From Niabella ginsenosidivorans (GTDB lineage: Bacteria > Bacteroidota > Bacteroidia > Chitinophagales > Chitinophagaceae): DNA of 64,000 nt. Positions within the stretch are counted from its first letter, which is position 1, and each line of letters opens with the position of its first letter. The notes beneath the pieces were generated by a model. It did no database searches and was not told the origin of the DNA. It saw only the letters and a list, made by a program, of their open reading frames with translations. The stretch lies in the NCBI RefSeq assembly GCF_001654455.1, contig NZ_CP015772.1, positions 868,001 to 932,000 of the forward strand. Direction: 5' to 3'. A program made the position numbers and the translations under genes. Of the stretch, positions 42,455 through 51,612 are shown one piece after another.

Positions 42455-44911
42455 ATGCAGGTTTTTAAGTTTGGCGGCTCATCCGTAGCCAATGCCAATA
42501 ATATAAAAAAAGTAGCTGCCATTGTAAGCAACGCGGCAAAAAAAGATTCGATTGTGGTGGTGGTTTCCGCGTTAGGCGGCATTACGGATCTGCTGCTACA
42601 GGCAGGTAAGGAGGCCGCAAATGGTCATACCGTTTACCAGGAGCAGATCAGGGAAATAGAACAGCGCCATTTTGAGGCGGTAAGGGCATTGATGCCGGTG
42701 GCATCCCAAAGCGCATTACTGAGCCTTGTAAAAAAAGCCACCAATGAAATTGAAGAGATCTGCAACGGCATTTTTTTGCTCAGGGAAATTACGCCAAAAA
42801 ACCTGGACCGTTTAGCGGCCTATGGGGAGTGGCTTTCCTCACAGATCATTGCTGCTGCATTTAAGCAGGGCGACATGCAGGTATTATGGAAAGATGCCCG
42901 CGAGTTTATTTTTACCAACAGCGATTTTACCAATGCCGAAGTGGATCTGGCAATTACTGAAAAGGAGATCCGCAAATATTTTAAAGAGAACAAGAGTAAT
43001 GTATTTGTAGTGCCGGGGTTTATAGGAAGGGATGGCAACGGTGTTACCACCACCTTGGGCCGGGGCGGGTCTGACTATACAGCCGCGCTCATTGCCGCCG
43101 CAGTAGACGCTACCTCCCTGCAGGTATGGAAAGATGTAAACGGAATGATGACCGCCGACCCCCGCATGGCGCCTAATGCAAAAGTAATTGAGCATATTTC
43201 CTACAGCGAGGCGATGGAGCTTTCACATTTCGGGGCCAAAGTGCTTTACCCGCCTACCATTCAGCCGGTGATGAGCAAGAACATTCCGTTGTATGTGAAA
43301 AATACGTTTGCGCCTGAAATGCCGGGTACCATTGTGGGAGGTAAATCAAAAGAATTAAAAACCATCCGGGAGCATATTGTAAGCGGTATTTCCAGTGTCA
43401 ACAATATTGCACTGATCAGCCTGGAAGGCAGTGGAATGATCGGCATTCCGGGGTTTTCAAAAAGACTGTTTGAGGCGCTGAGCCAGGAACGCATCAACGT
43501 GGTGCTGATTACCCAAAGCTCATCAGAGCATTCCATTTGTGTGGCGATCGACCAGCGCTACCTGGAAAGAGCCAGGTTGGTTGTTGACAAAGCTTTTGCA
43601 GATGAGATCCTGCTGAAAAAAGTAGAGCCGCTGAAAGTAGAAACCAACCTGTCTATTGTGGCACTGGTGGGCGAACAAATGAAAAGCCTGCCCGGTGTAA
43701 GCGGCCGCATGTTTGGGGCAATGGGGCGCAACGGCATCAACATCCGGGCAATAGCGCAGGGCTCATCAGAAAAGAACATCAGCACCGTTATTGCTACCGA
43801 TGATGTGCGTAAAGCCATCAATGTACTGCACGAAGAATTTTTTGAAACCTCTTATAAGCAGCTCAACCTGTTTATTATGGGGCTGGGAAATGTGGGCGCC
43901 AAACTGATGGATCAGTTAAAGCAGCAGCATGCCTTTTTAAAACAGCATTTAAAGCTGAACGTAAGCGTGGTGGGCATCAGTAACAGCCGTAAAATGCTTT
44001 TTAAGGAGCATGGTATTTCCTTAAGCGGCTGGAAAGAATCACTGGCGGCAGGGGAGCCGGCTTCTCTTTCTGATTTTACCAATGAGATCATAAAACGGAA
44101 CCTGCGTAATTCTATTTTTGTGGATGTAACGGCCAATCAGGAGGTAGCAAAAGCCTATGGAAAATTATTGCAGAAAAGTATTTCCGTGGTTGCCTGTAAT
44201 AAAATTGCAGCCGCATCTCCTTTTACGGAATATAAAAAACTAAAAGAGCTGGCACATGTGTATAACGCGCGCTTTTTGTTTGAGACCAATGTGGGCGCCG
44301 CGCTTCCGGTGATTGGCACACTGAACGACCTGAGAAGAAGCGGTGATGAAATAAAAAGCATACAGGCCGTATTGAGCGGAACATTGAATTTTGTATTTAA
44401 TCACTATGATGGTACAAGAAAATTTGCAGAGGTGGTAAAGCAGGCCCAGGAGGAAGGTTATACGGAACCGGACCCGCGCCTGGACCTGAGCGGGGTGGAT
44501 GTAATGCGTAAGATCCTGATCCTGGCCAGGGAAAGCGGGTTTGAGCTGGAGATGGAAGACATCGTGAACCATTCTTTTATGCCCGCCTCCTGTATGAAAG
44601 GCAGCGTGGAGGAATTTTATAAATGCATGGCAGCGGAGGAAGCGCATTTCAGCAACCTGCTGGATGCCGCCCGTGCAGATAACAGCCAGCTAAAGTTTGT
44701 GGCCGAATTAAAGGACGGGAAAGCGTCTGTTGGCTTACAGCATATAAAGCCCGGTAATGATCTGTACCACCTGTACGGGAAAGATAACGTGGTGCTGTTT
44801 TACACGGCCCGCTACCCGGAGCAGCCTTTGGTGATAAAGGGAGCAGGAGCCGGGGCAGATGTAACGGCCAGTGGTGTGTTTGCCGATATTATGCGCGCCG
44901 CAAACGAATAA
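42455..44911 (+). CDS. thrA: Bifunctional aspartate kinase/homoserine dehydrogenase
   Basis: The 818-residue fusion catalyses the first and third steps of threonine synthesis. The kinase domain starts VFKFGGSSVANANNIKKV and has GFIGRDGNGVTTTLGRGGSDYTAALIAAA. Two ACT domains follow (about residues 310-460: ISSVNNIALISLEGSGM and TNLSIVALVGEQMKSLPGVSGRMFGAM), the usual site of threonine feedback inhibition. The dehydrogenase domain begins LNLFIMGLGNVGAKLMDQL and includes NKIAAASPFTEYKKL and the catalytic region LSGTLNFVFN and PDPRLDLSGVDVMRKILILARE. It is the first structural gene behind the Thr-rich leader. Confidence 0.96.
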   Translation: MQVFKFGGSSVANANNIKKVAAIVSNAAKKDSIVVVVSALGGITDLLLQAGKEAANGHTVYQEQIREIEQRHFEAVRALMPVASQSALLSLVKKATNEIEEICNGIFLLREITPKNLDRLAAYGEWLSSQIIAAAFKQGDMQVLWKDAREFIFTNSDFTNAEVDLAITEKEIRKYFKENKSNVFVVPGFIGRDGNGVTTTLGRGGSDYTAALIAAAVDATSLQVWKDVNGMMTADPRMAPNAKVIEHISYSEAMELSHFGAKVLYPPTIQPVMSKNIPLYVKNTFAPEMPGTIVGGKSKELKTIREHIVSGISSVNNIALISLEGSGMIGIPGFSKRLFEALSQERINVVLITQSSSEHSICVAIDQRYLERARLVVDKAFADEILLKKVEPLKVETNLSIVALVGEQMKSLPGVSGRMFGAMGRNGINIRAIAQGSSEKNISTVIATDDVRKAINVLHEEFFETSYKQLNLFIMGLGNVGAKLMDQLKQQHAFLKQHLKLNVSVVGISNSRKMLFKEHGISLSGWKESLAAGEPASLSDFTNEIIKRNLRNSIFVDVTANQEVAKAYGKLLQKSISVVACNKIAAASPFTEYKKLKELAHVYNARFLFETNVGAALPVIGTLNDLRRSGDEIKSIQAVLSGTLNFVFNHYDGTRKFAEVVKQAQEEGYTEPDPRLDLSGVDVMRKILILARESGFELEMEDIVNHSFMPASCMKGSVEEFYKCMAAEEAHFSNLLDAARADNSQLKFVAELKDGKASVGLQHIKPGNDLYHLYGKDNVVLFYTARYPEQPLVIKGAGAGADVTASGVFADIMRAANE

Positions 44912-44927
44912 AATGAATTTTTAAAAA

Positions 44928-45872
44928 ATGGAAACTGTAAAAATAAAAGCGCCGGGAACCGTTGCCAATCTGGTATGCGGGTTTGACATACTGGGGCTTG
45001 CCTTAAATGAGCCCTGCGATATTATGGAGTTCCGGCTACTGGACGAGCCGAAAGTGGTGATCCATAACCGGGATGCATTTGACCTGCCAACAGACCCTGA
45101 GCAAAATGTGGCAGGCGTGGTGCTGTTAGCCGCTATTGAAAAAGCGGGCGGCAATGTTGGGTTTGAGGTAACAATTGAGAAGCACATAAAACCCGGCAGC
45201 GGCCTGGGTTCCAGCGCGGCCAGCGCGGCAGGTGCGGCAGTAGGTGCCAATAAACTGCTGGGCAATCGTTTTTCAACGGACGAGCTGATCCAGCTGGCAA
45301 TGATCGGGGAAAAGCTGGCCACCGGTGTAAAGCATGCCGATAATATTACCCCCTGCATCCTGGGCGGTATTACATTGATCCGCTCTATCCATCCCATTGA
45401 TATTGTTCCGCTGGCCACGCCCGATTTATACGTAACCGTTGTGCATCCGCAGATCGAAGTGCGTACTTCTGACGCCAGGCAGATCCTCAAACAGCAGGTG
45501 TATCTGAAAGATGCCATCAAACAATGGGGCAATATTGCGGGGCTGGTGGCAGGATTTATGCGTAATGACAAGCAACTGATAGGACGTTCACTGGAAGATG
45601 TGATCATTGAGCCCGTCAGGAGCATTCTGATCCCGGGTTTTGATGAGGTAAAAACAAGGTCTAAAGAAGCGGGCGCACTGGGCGGAGGCATTTCCGGATC
45701 CGGTCCCTCTGTTTTTATGCTGAGCGAAACGGAAACCATTGCCCGGGAAGTAGGCGCTATTATGAATGCGGTTTACCGGGAAATAGGCATAGAGAATTAT
45801 GTATATGTAACAACGATCAGTAAAGAGGGAGTGCAGGTGGATGGGGAATCGGGAGTAGGAAGTGGCGAGTAG
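44928..45872 (+). CDS. thrB: Homoserine kinase
   Basis: This GHMP-family kinase phosphorylates homoserine with ATP. The 314-residue chain shows VKIKAPGTVANLVCGFDILGLAL at the start, the ATP-binding loop IKPGSGLGSSAASAAGAAVGAN (about residues 87-108) and the GGGISGSGPSVFML motif near residue 262. The last residues, about VDGESGVGSGE, are Gly/Ser/Glu-rich and encoded by GGAGTAGGAAGTGGCGAGTA-type repeat DNA that continues into the gap, so the natural C-terminus appears to have been extended by repeat sequence. It begins 16 bases after thrA. Confidence 0.95.
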   Translation: METVKIKAPGTVANLVCGFDILGLALNEPCDIMEFRLLDEPKVVIHNRDAFDLPTDPEQNVAGVVLLAAIEKAGGNVGFEVTIEKHIKPGSGLGSSAASAAGAAVGANKLLGNRFSTDELIQLAMIGEKLATGVKHADNITPCILGGITLIRSIHPIDIVPLATPDLYVTVVHPQIEVRTSDARQILKQQVYLKDAIKQWGNIAGLVAGFMRNDKQLIGRSLEDVIIEPVRSILIPGFDEVKTRSKEAGALGGGISGSGPSVFMLSETETIAREVGAIMNAVYREIGIENYVYVTTISKEGVQVDGESGVGSGE

Positions 45873-45993
45873 TGAGTGGGGAATATCCCGTATTCGGCAT
45901 CAAATGATCAGTTATTAGTTATCAGATTTCAGTTCTCAGTTATCAGGTTCTCAGCTGAAATCTCAATTCTCAAATCTGAAATCTCAACTCAGC
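45873..45993. repeat. Degenerate short-word repeat between thrB and thrC
   Basis: The gap is made almost entirely of TCAGTTATCAG, TCAGATTTCAG and GAAATCTCAA words in succession, changing orientation near 45955 so that CTCAGCTGAAATCTC forms a palindromic centre. It resembles the tracts at 24257-24361 and 19560-19620 in style but not in exact word. Confidence 0.6.
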
Positions 45994-47292
45994 ATGAATT
46001 ATTATAGCCTCAATCATCAATCACCCAACGTAAATTTTAAAGAAGCTGCCATTCGCGGGCAGGCTCCGGATAAGGGATTGTATTTTCCGGAGTATTTACC
46101 GCAGGTAGATGCCACTCTCGTCCAAAATATAGAATCCCTGCCGGAAGCAGAGATCGTGTTCCGGGTGATTCAACCCTATGTAGGAGGCACCCTACCGGAT
46201 GAGGTGCTTTTCCGGATCGTTTCAGAAACAGTGAATTTTCCGTTTCCTTTAGTGCCGGTTACAGAGAGCATCGCATCGCTGGAGCTCTTCCACGGCCCCA
46301 CACTGGCATTTAAGGATGTAGGCGCGCGCTTTATGAGCCGCTGCCTGGGGTATTTTTTAAAAGACGAGAAAAAGAAGGTAACTGTTTTGGTGGCCACCTC
46401 CGGTGATACGGGCGGGGCCGTTGCCAGCGGGTTCTATGGTGTAGAAGGAGTAGAGGTGATCATTCTTTATCCCAAAGGGCGGGTAAGCCCGGTACAGGAA
46501 CAGCAGTTAACGGCCCTGGGAAAAAATATTACCGCGCTGGAAGTGGAGGGCAGCTTTGATGATTGCCAAAGTATGGTAAAGCTGGCCTTTATGGATGAGC
46601 TGATCAATGCAAAGCATTTGCTCACCTCCGCCAACTCCATTAACGTGGCGCGCTGGCTGCCACAGCAGTTCTATTATTTCTTTGCCTACAAACAGTGGAG
46701 CGATAAAACGAACCCTCCTGTGGTTACGGTGCCCAGCGGAAATTTTGGAAACATCTGCGCCGGTCTGTTAGCCAAAGCCACCGGTTTGCCGTTGGGCCCT
46801 TTTATTGCGGCCTGTAATGCCAATGATATTGTACCGGAGTTTCTGCAAACAGCACACTGGCAGCCCAGGAAAGCCGTGGCCACCCTGTCTAATGCAATGG
46901 ATGTGGGCGATCCCAGCAATTTTGTGCGCATCCTGCAGTTATTTGACCGGCAGCTGGCACAATTAAAAGAGCACCTGTCTGCCGAAAGCGTTTCAGACGC
47001 CGAAACCCTTGCCACTATAAAAGATGTATTTGAAAGAACGGGTTACCTGCTGGATCCGCACGGGGCCGTAGCGTTTCATGCCCTGGAAAATTACCAGGTA
47101 CAACATCCGCATTCAAAGGGATTCATTCTTGAAACAGCCCACCCGGTAAAGTTCCCGGATGCGGTAAAACAGGCTACGGGAACGGATATTGCAATTCCCG
47201 AAGTAGTAAGCACATTAATGCAGCAACCCAAAAAAGCCGTGGCAATGCAGCCGGATTTTGCGGCGTTTAAGGAATATTTGCTGAGCAGGTGA
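45994..47292 (+). CDS. thrC: Threonine synthase
   Basis: This PLP enzyme converts O-phosphohomoserine to threonine. The 432-residue protein carries YYSLNHQSPNVNFKEAAIRGQAPDKGLYFPE at the N-terminus, ELFHGPTLAFKDVGARF with the PLP-binding Lys (about residue 109), and VLVATSGDTGGAVASGFYG. TSANSINVARWLPQQFYYFFAY and the phosphate-binding VPSGNFGNICAGLLAKATGLP follow. It completes the thr operon. No strong terminator follows directly; a CAAGCATTT/AAATGCTTG palindrome lies at 47441-47461. Confidence 0.96.
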   Translation: MNYYSLNHQSPNVNFKEAAIRGQAPDKGLYFPEYLPQVDATLVQNIESLPEAEIVFRVIQPYVGGTLPDEVLFRIVSETVNFPFPLVPVTESIASLELFHGPTLAFKDVGARFMSRCLGYFLKDEKKKVTVLVATSGDTGGAVASGFYGVEGVEVIILYPKGRVSPVQEQQLTALGKNITALEVEGSFDDCQSMVKLAFMDELINAKHLLTSANSINVARWLPQQFYYFFAYKQWSDKTNPPVVTVPSGNFGNICAGLLAKATGLPLGPFIAACNANDIVPEFLQTAHWQPRKAVATLSNAMDVGDPSNFVRILQLFDRQLAQLKEHLSAESVSDAETLATIKDVFERTGYLLDPHGAVAFHALENYQVQHPHSKGFILETAHPVKFPDAVKQATGTDIAIPEVVSTLMQQPKKAVAMQPDFAAFKEYLLSR

Positions 47293-48869
47293 TGCGGGCA
47301 GATCCGTTTCAAAAAATTATAATAACGCAGCGATACGGAGCATGCGCTATTCTTTCCGGTACTGATGCTGCCACCGTAGTTTGTGTCCGCACAAACTACT
47401 TGATGCTCATTTCAATAAAATTGATAACAGCTTATTATTACAAGCATTTTTTAAATGCTTGCAGGCATTAAGTGGGTTTTCTGCATATTCAAACAAAAGG
47501 ATAACACGAATTGGATAGATATATCCAGCAAAGCGAGATTAGCGCATTCGTGGCATTGAAAAGGTATATATGACCGTTAAATAATAGGCTGTATGTGTTA
47601 TGCCTGCTGTCAGAAACTTCAGGCCGGCCGATAGTACTTAACGATCTGCCTGCATTCGTTTATCCGGGAATTATTTTAAGAGAGCAGATTTCCGGCATTA
47701 CTCTTGTGGGCACAAATAGTTTCTTCAAAAAATGTTACAGGCAGCAGTCTGCCGGAGATAACCTGGAAATTGCAAATTTATATCACGCCGCGCTGCGGCT
47801 CTGTGATCGTCCTGGATGGATCTATAAGTAGTACCGGCGCGCTGCACCTTTATAACGAACCGGTATTAAAATTATTTTCTCTTCCCGGTCATTGCCGGCC
47901 TGCCTAACGGACAGCTACCCGGTATACATATCTTTTGCTAACAGGTGTAAAGGGCGCTGATTGCTATATTTTGCTTTTTTCTTGTTTTTCAATTTCGGAA
48001 CGCAACTGCAACTACTGTATCCAGCCGACTTCGCAGTGCCTCTTTTTTACACAACGGATGTTTATCTTTTAACAGGCCATTCCTGTAAAAAAGCAGCACA
48101 GTAATCACTGTACAACAACCTGGCAGCGTAAGCTATGGCCTGCACTTTCATTAGCATTTTGGAATTGCTTTTCGATTAGCATCTTCATGTGCACAAAAGG
48201 CGGTCCGCCGGCAAGCGGATGGCCAGGCCTTTTTGCCAACCTTTTGTGGCGATTGACAAAAGGTTGAAAAGAGCATAGATGAGTTGAAGGCTGTCATTGT
48301 CTGAATAACTCTGCAACTCATCCGAAAGTTCGGATAGACAACTCACAATCAAAATTACTGCATGAACCTGGCAATAAGAGAAAAAGTTGTGTGTACAGCG
48401 TAGCTAACAGACAGGCAGGTTCGCTCAAACCACTTGTGCTGGTGGATATTTTAATAAAATCGATAGCCGCTTATTACCATACGCTATGTGGAAAGTATAG
48501 CTGCAGAGCAGCCAGATACTTGTAGCAGTAAACAACCTCAGCTCCAAAGGCGCGTAGCGCCGCAATATTAAAAATGTGACTGCACAGGCGCGACCAATGA
48601 CAGGAGGAAATGCTTCTGACGAAGCTGAAACCCAATGCCCGTTGTTATCAGAACTATTTTCAGCAATGTGTTCACACGATAGCGGCATTACCGGATCAGC
48701 GCTTCTCTCTCTGCTTTTTAAGCCCTGAACCGGAAACCAAGAGCGTACAGTAAAATATTCCATTACTATAGTGAATCCTAACATTTTCCGGCAAAGGGAT
48801 TCCTTCTATTTTCGATTTCCCGGCTAACGGATCCCTGAACCCCGTTGGCCCCGTTTTAAATGCTGTCAT
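47293..48869. other. 1.6-kb gene-poor region with palindrome, duplicated words and family A element
   Basis: CAAGCATTT-ttt-AAATGCTTG (47441-47461) is a perfect 9-bp stem. A diverged direct duplication links about 47393-47440 (ACTTGATGCTCATTTCAATAAAATTGATA) with about 48430-48475 (the matching ACTTGTGCTGGTGGATATTTTAATAAAATCGATA). The stretch 47595-47910 keeps two overlapping frames of about 70 codons that look like a broken gene but match nothing I know. The family A copy occupies 47948-48440. No functional gene is claimed. Confidence 0.5.
47948..48440 (+). repeat. Family A multi-hairpin element, copy 2
   Basis: H1 is GTGCCTCTTTTTTAC (48036-48050) with GTAAAAAAGCAGCAC (48085-48099). H2 is ACAGTAATCACTGT (48098-48111). 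H3 is reduced to TCCGC (48204-48208) with GCGGA (48215-48219). H4 is CAACCTTTTGT (48237-48247) with ACAAAAGGTTG (48256-48266). TTCATGTGC is at 48184-48192. Compared with copy 1, H1 has C:G replaced by T:A and H2 has G:C replaced by A:T, each change occurring on both arms. Similarity continues to an AAAAAGTTGTGTGTA segment near 48380, matching copy 1 near 26593. Confidence 0.7.
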
Positions 48870-49331
48870 ATGGCTGTGAAAATATATTATGAGGATTTTA
48901 TAGTGGATGACCGGCGCGTAACTACCGGCAGAACCATTACCGAAGCAGATATTGTGTTGCACGCGGGGCAGACCGGCGACTTTTATCCCCATCACATGGA
49001 TGCAGAATGGTGTAAAGCACAGCCCTTTAAAAAACGCATTGCGCACGGAACACTTATTTTCAGCGTGGGCGTGGGGCTGACGGCCGGCGTGATCAATGAA
49101 GCCGCCATGACCTATGGTTATGAGCGGCTGCGCTTTCCCGCACCGGTATTTATAAATGATACCATTACAGCCACGGTAACCATAAAGAGTAAGCGAGATC
49201 ATAAACGGCCAGGCTATGGTATTGTTTCGGAACTGGTGGAAGTGTATAACCAGCAGCAGCAGCTGGTAATGGTTTGTGAGCATTTATTATTGGTACAGAA
49301 AAAAGAGCAACATGGAGCCGATCCTGCTTAA
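48870..49331 (+). CDS. MaoC-type (R)-specific enoyl-CoA hydratase
   Basis: The 153-residue hot-dog-fold protein starts [45 protein letters not shown], with the Asp-x5-His active pair of MaoC hydratases (D in GDFYPHH and the His). [17 protein letters not shown] and [17 protein letters not shown] follow. It would add or remove water from a 2-enoyl-CoA or a related CoA ester. It is the first gene of a tightly packed operon and overlaps the solute-binding homologue by 20 bases, so it belongs to the same pathway as the two CoA-transferases downstream. Confidence 0.88.
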   Translation: MAVKIYYEDFIVDDRRVTTGRTITEADIVLHAGQTGDFYPHHMDAEWCKAQPFKKRIAHGTLIFSVGVGLTAGVINEAAMTYGYERLRFPAPVFINDTITATVTIKSKRDHKRPGYGIVSELVEVYNQQQQLVMVCEHLLLVQKKEQHGADPA

Positions 49332-50472
49332 AGGAATTACATGGGATCATACCCGCGGTATGGTGCCTTTACAGGCTGCCGCACAGCGTTTCAGCGAACT
49401 GCACCCCAATGTGGAGATCTGCTGGAGCAAACGCAGCCTGCAGGCATTTGCCGATTATTCTATTGAACAACTTTCGGAGGAATACGATCTTCTGATCATT
49501 GATCATCCCTGGGTGGGCAGCGCTTCTGTAACGGGTTGTGTATTGCCGTTGAATGAATACCTTCCCAAAGAATTGCTGGCAACGCTGGAAGCAAACAGTG
49601 CAGGCGCTTCGCACCAGAGCTATGCTTACAACGGGCAGCAGTGGGCGCTGGCTATTGATGCCGCTACCCCGGTAGCCAGTATGCGCGCAGATCTGCTGGA
49701 GGCCCATAATGTACCAGTACCACAAACCTGGGGGGAAGTACTGGCCCTTGCAAAGAAGGGCAGGGTAGCGGCACCCGCTATTCCTATTGACCTGCTCATG
49801 AATTTTTATACCTTCTGTATAGCGCGGGGCGGGGAACCATTCGGTAATGAAAAAGTGATTTCCGATGCTACAGGTACAGCTGCGCTGGATTCCATGAAAG
49901 CATTTTATTCAGTCCTGGACCGGAGTTTTTTCAGCAGGAACCCCATTGCAGTTGCAGAGGTCATGAGCAGCACAGATGATTACTGGTATTGCCCTTTTGC
50001 ATACGGGTATGCCAACTATTCAAGAAGGAATTACAGCCGCCATAGGCTGACGTATACAGGCCTTGTTACATTTAACGGGGCTCCGTTAAGGACCACCCTG
50101 GGCGGAACAGGTATTGCCGTTGCAGCGCAAAGTGCTCATAAATCTGTTGCTGTTGATTTTGTACAGTTTGTTTGCGCTCCGCGGTGGCAGGCATCAGAAT
50201 ATATTTTAAATGGCGGCCAGCCGGGCTATACGTTTGGTTATGCGGATGCATGCAACAACCAGGTATGCCGGGATTTTTTTAAGAGCACAGGAGCGGCGCT
50301 GGAGCAGGCCTACCTTCGGCCGCGGTATCATGGTTACCTGCATTTTCAGGATGCAGCGGGTTTTTATATACAGGAATTTTTAAAAGGAAATATACAGTCA
50401 CCGCAGGCAGTGCTACGGAAACTCAATGCACTGTATGCGGAAAGTTTACAAAAACAGGCAACCCTCCTATGA
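49312..50472 (+). CDS. Family 1 solute-binding-protein homologue without signal peptide
   Basis: The 386-residue protein resembles periplasmic sugar-binding proteins of ABC importers: [31 protein letters not shown], then [29 protein letters not shown], a long middle with tryptophans and tyrosines ([20 protein letters not shown]) and [24 protein letters not shown]. No signal peptide or lipobox is present with either possible start (49276 or 49312; the latter gives the natural N-terminus), and no ABC permease or ATPase gene is near. It may therefore act in the cytoplasm as a ligand-binding or regulatory protein. It overlaps the next gene by ATGA, so it is translationally coupled to CoA-transferase 1. 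Confidence 0.8.
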   Translation: MEPILLKGITWDHTRGMVPLQAAAQRFSELHPNVEICWSKRSLQAFADYSIEQLSEEYDLLIIDHPWVGSASVTGCVLPLNEYLPKELLATLEANSAGASHQSYAYNGQQWALAIDAATPVASMRADLLEAHNVPVPQTWGEVLALAKKGRVAAPAIPIDLLMNFYTFCIARGGEPFGNEKVISDATGTAALDSMKAFYSVLDRSFFSRNPIAVAEVMSSTDDYWYCPFAYGYANYSRRNYSRHRLTYTGLVTFNGAPLRTTLGGTGIAVAAQSAHKSVAVDFVQFVCAPRWQASEYILNGGQPGYTFGYADACNNQVCRDFFKSTGAALEQAYLRPRYHGYLHFQDAAGFYIQEFLKGNIQSPQAVLRKLNALYAESLQKQATLL

Positions 50473-51611
50473 ACCGATTACCATTAAACGGATTAATTGT
50501 GCTGGAATTCAGCCAGTACCTGTCCGGGCCTTCGGCCGGTTTACGGCTGGCAGACCTAGGCGCACGTGTTATAAAGATCGAGCGGCCGAAAGGGGGCGAT
50601 CCCTGCAGGCAGCTGCCGGTAAAGAACCTGTGGGTAGGAAATGATTCGCTGAACTTTCACGCGATCAACCGCAACAAGGAAAGCTTTACAGCCGATTTAA
50701 AGAATAAAGAAGATCTTGAGCTGGTAAAAAAGCTGATGCGTAAAGCGGATGTGGTGATCCATAATTTCCGGCCGGGTGTTATTGAAAAGCTGGGCCTGGC
50801 TTATAAAGACGTAAAAGCGATCAATGAAAAAATAATCTATGCAGAGATCACCGGTTTTGGCCGCAGGGGCCCCTGGGCACAGCGGCCCGGGCAGGATCTG
50901 CTGGTACAATCCCTGTCGGGCCTGGCCTATACAACAGGAAATGGCGGTGACGCGCCTGTTCCGTTCGGGCTGTCTGTAGTGGACAGTATTTGCGGCAATC
51001 ATTTGGTACAGGCTGTTCTGGGTGCATTGGTCCGCAGGCAGAAAAAAGGGATCGGCGCTTATATTGAGCTGAGCTTGCTGGAATCCGCCATCGGGATACA
51101 GTTTGAATTATTCACCACGCTTTTTCAAAAGACGGAAGGTATCCGCCGCAGCAGGGTCAATAATGGGAACCCCTTACTGGGCGCGCCCTATGGCATTTAT
51201 AAAACGGCTGATTATTACCTGTCTCTGGCGATGATGGATCTTCACCAGCTGGCTGCGGCGCTGGATAGCGCCGCATTAAAAACCTATAGCCGGGAGGAGG
51301 TGTTTCAGAAAAGGGATGAAATAAAATCACTGATCGCCGAAAAATTAAAAAAGTGCACAACTGCTTACTGGATGAACCGTTTACGGCAGCAGGGTTTATG
51401 GGCTGCTGAAATTTATAACTGGAAGGATCTTACCAATGCCGGTGGGTATAAAGTATTACAGATGGAACAATCCCTGGGCACTGAGCACGGAACAGTTATT
51501 ACAACAAGGTGCCCGATAGTGCTGAACGGGAAAAAGCTGGTTTCGTCAAAAGCAGCCCCGGCATTAGGCGCACAGCGGGAGGCCATCATAAAACAATTAA
51601 TAGCGGATTGA
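50469..51611 (+). CDS. Class III CoA-transferase (CaiB/BaiF family), first copy
   Basis: The 380-residue protein belongs to the family that includes formyl-CoA:oxalate and carnitine CoA-transferases. LIVLEFSQYLSGPSAGLRLADLGARVIKIERPKGGD opens the interlocked dimer fold. NRNKESFTADLKNKED binds CoA. The catalytic Asp lies in RPGQDLLVQSLSG (D143), and the GAPYGIYKTADYYLSLAM block is in the second domain. It would move CoA between two acids. It is followed, one base later, by a paralogue with the same order of motifs, so the two could form a heteromer as described for succinyl-CoA:malate CoA-transferase. Substrates are unknown. Confidence 0.88.
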   Translation: MNRLPLNGLIVLEFSQYLSGPSAGLRLADLGARVIKIERPKGGDPCRQLPVKNLWVGNDSLNFHAINRNKESFTADLKNKEDLELVKKLMRKADVVIHNFRPGVIEKLGLAYKDVKAINEKIIYAEITGFGRRGPWAQRPGQDLLVQSLSGLAYTTGNGGDAPVPFGLSVVDSICGNHLVQAVLGALVRRQKKGIGAYIELSLLESAIGIQFELFTTLFQKTEGIRRSRVNNGNPLLGAPYGIYKTADYYLSLAMMDLHQLAAALDSAALKTYSREEVFQKRDEIKSLIAEKLKKCTTAYWMNRLRQQGLWAAEIYNWKDLTNAGGYKVLQMEQSLGTEHGTVITTRCPIVLNGKKLVSSKAAPALGAQREAIIKQLIAD

Positions 51612-51612
51612 A

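Noticed and set aside
47595-47907. Two overlapping frames of 67-78 residues
   Set aside because: No recognisable product, no promoter or ribosome site, and the frames shift midway. At most a decayed gene; not reported as a CDS.
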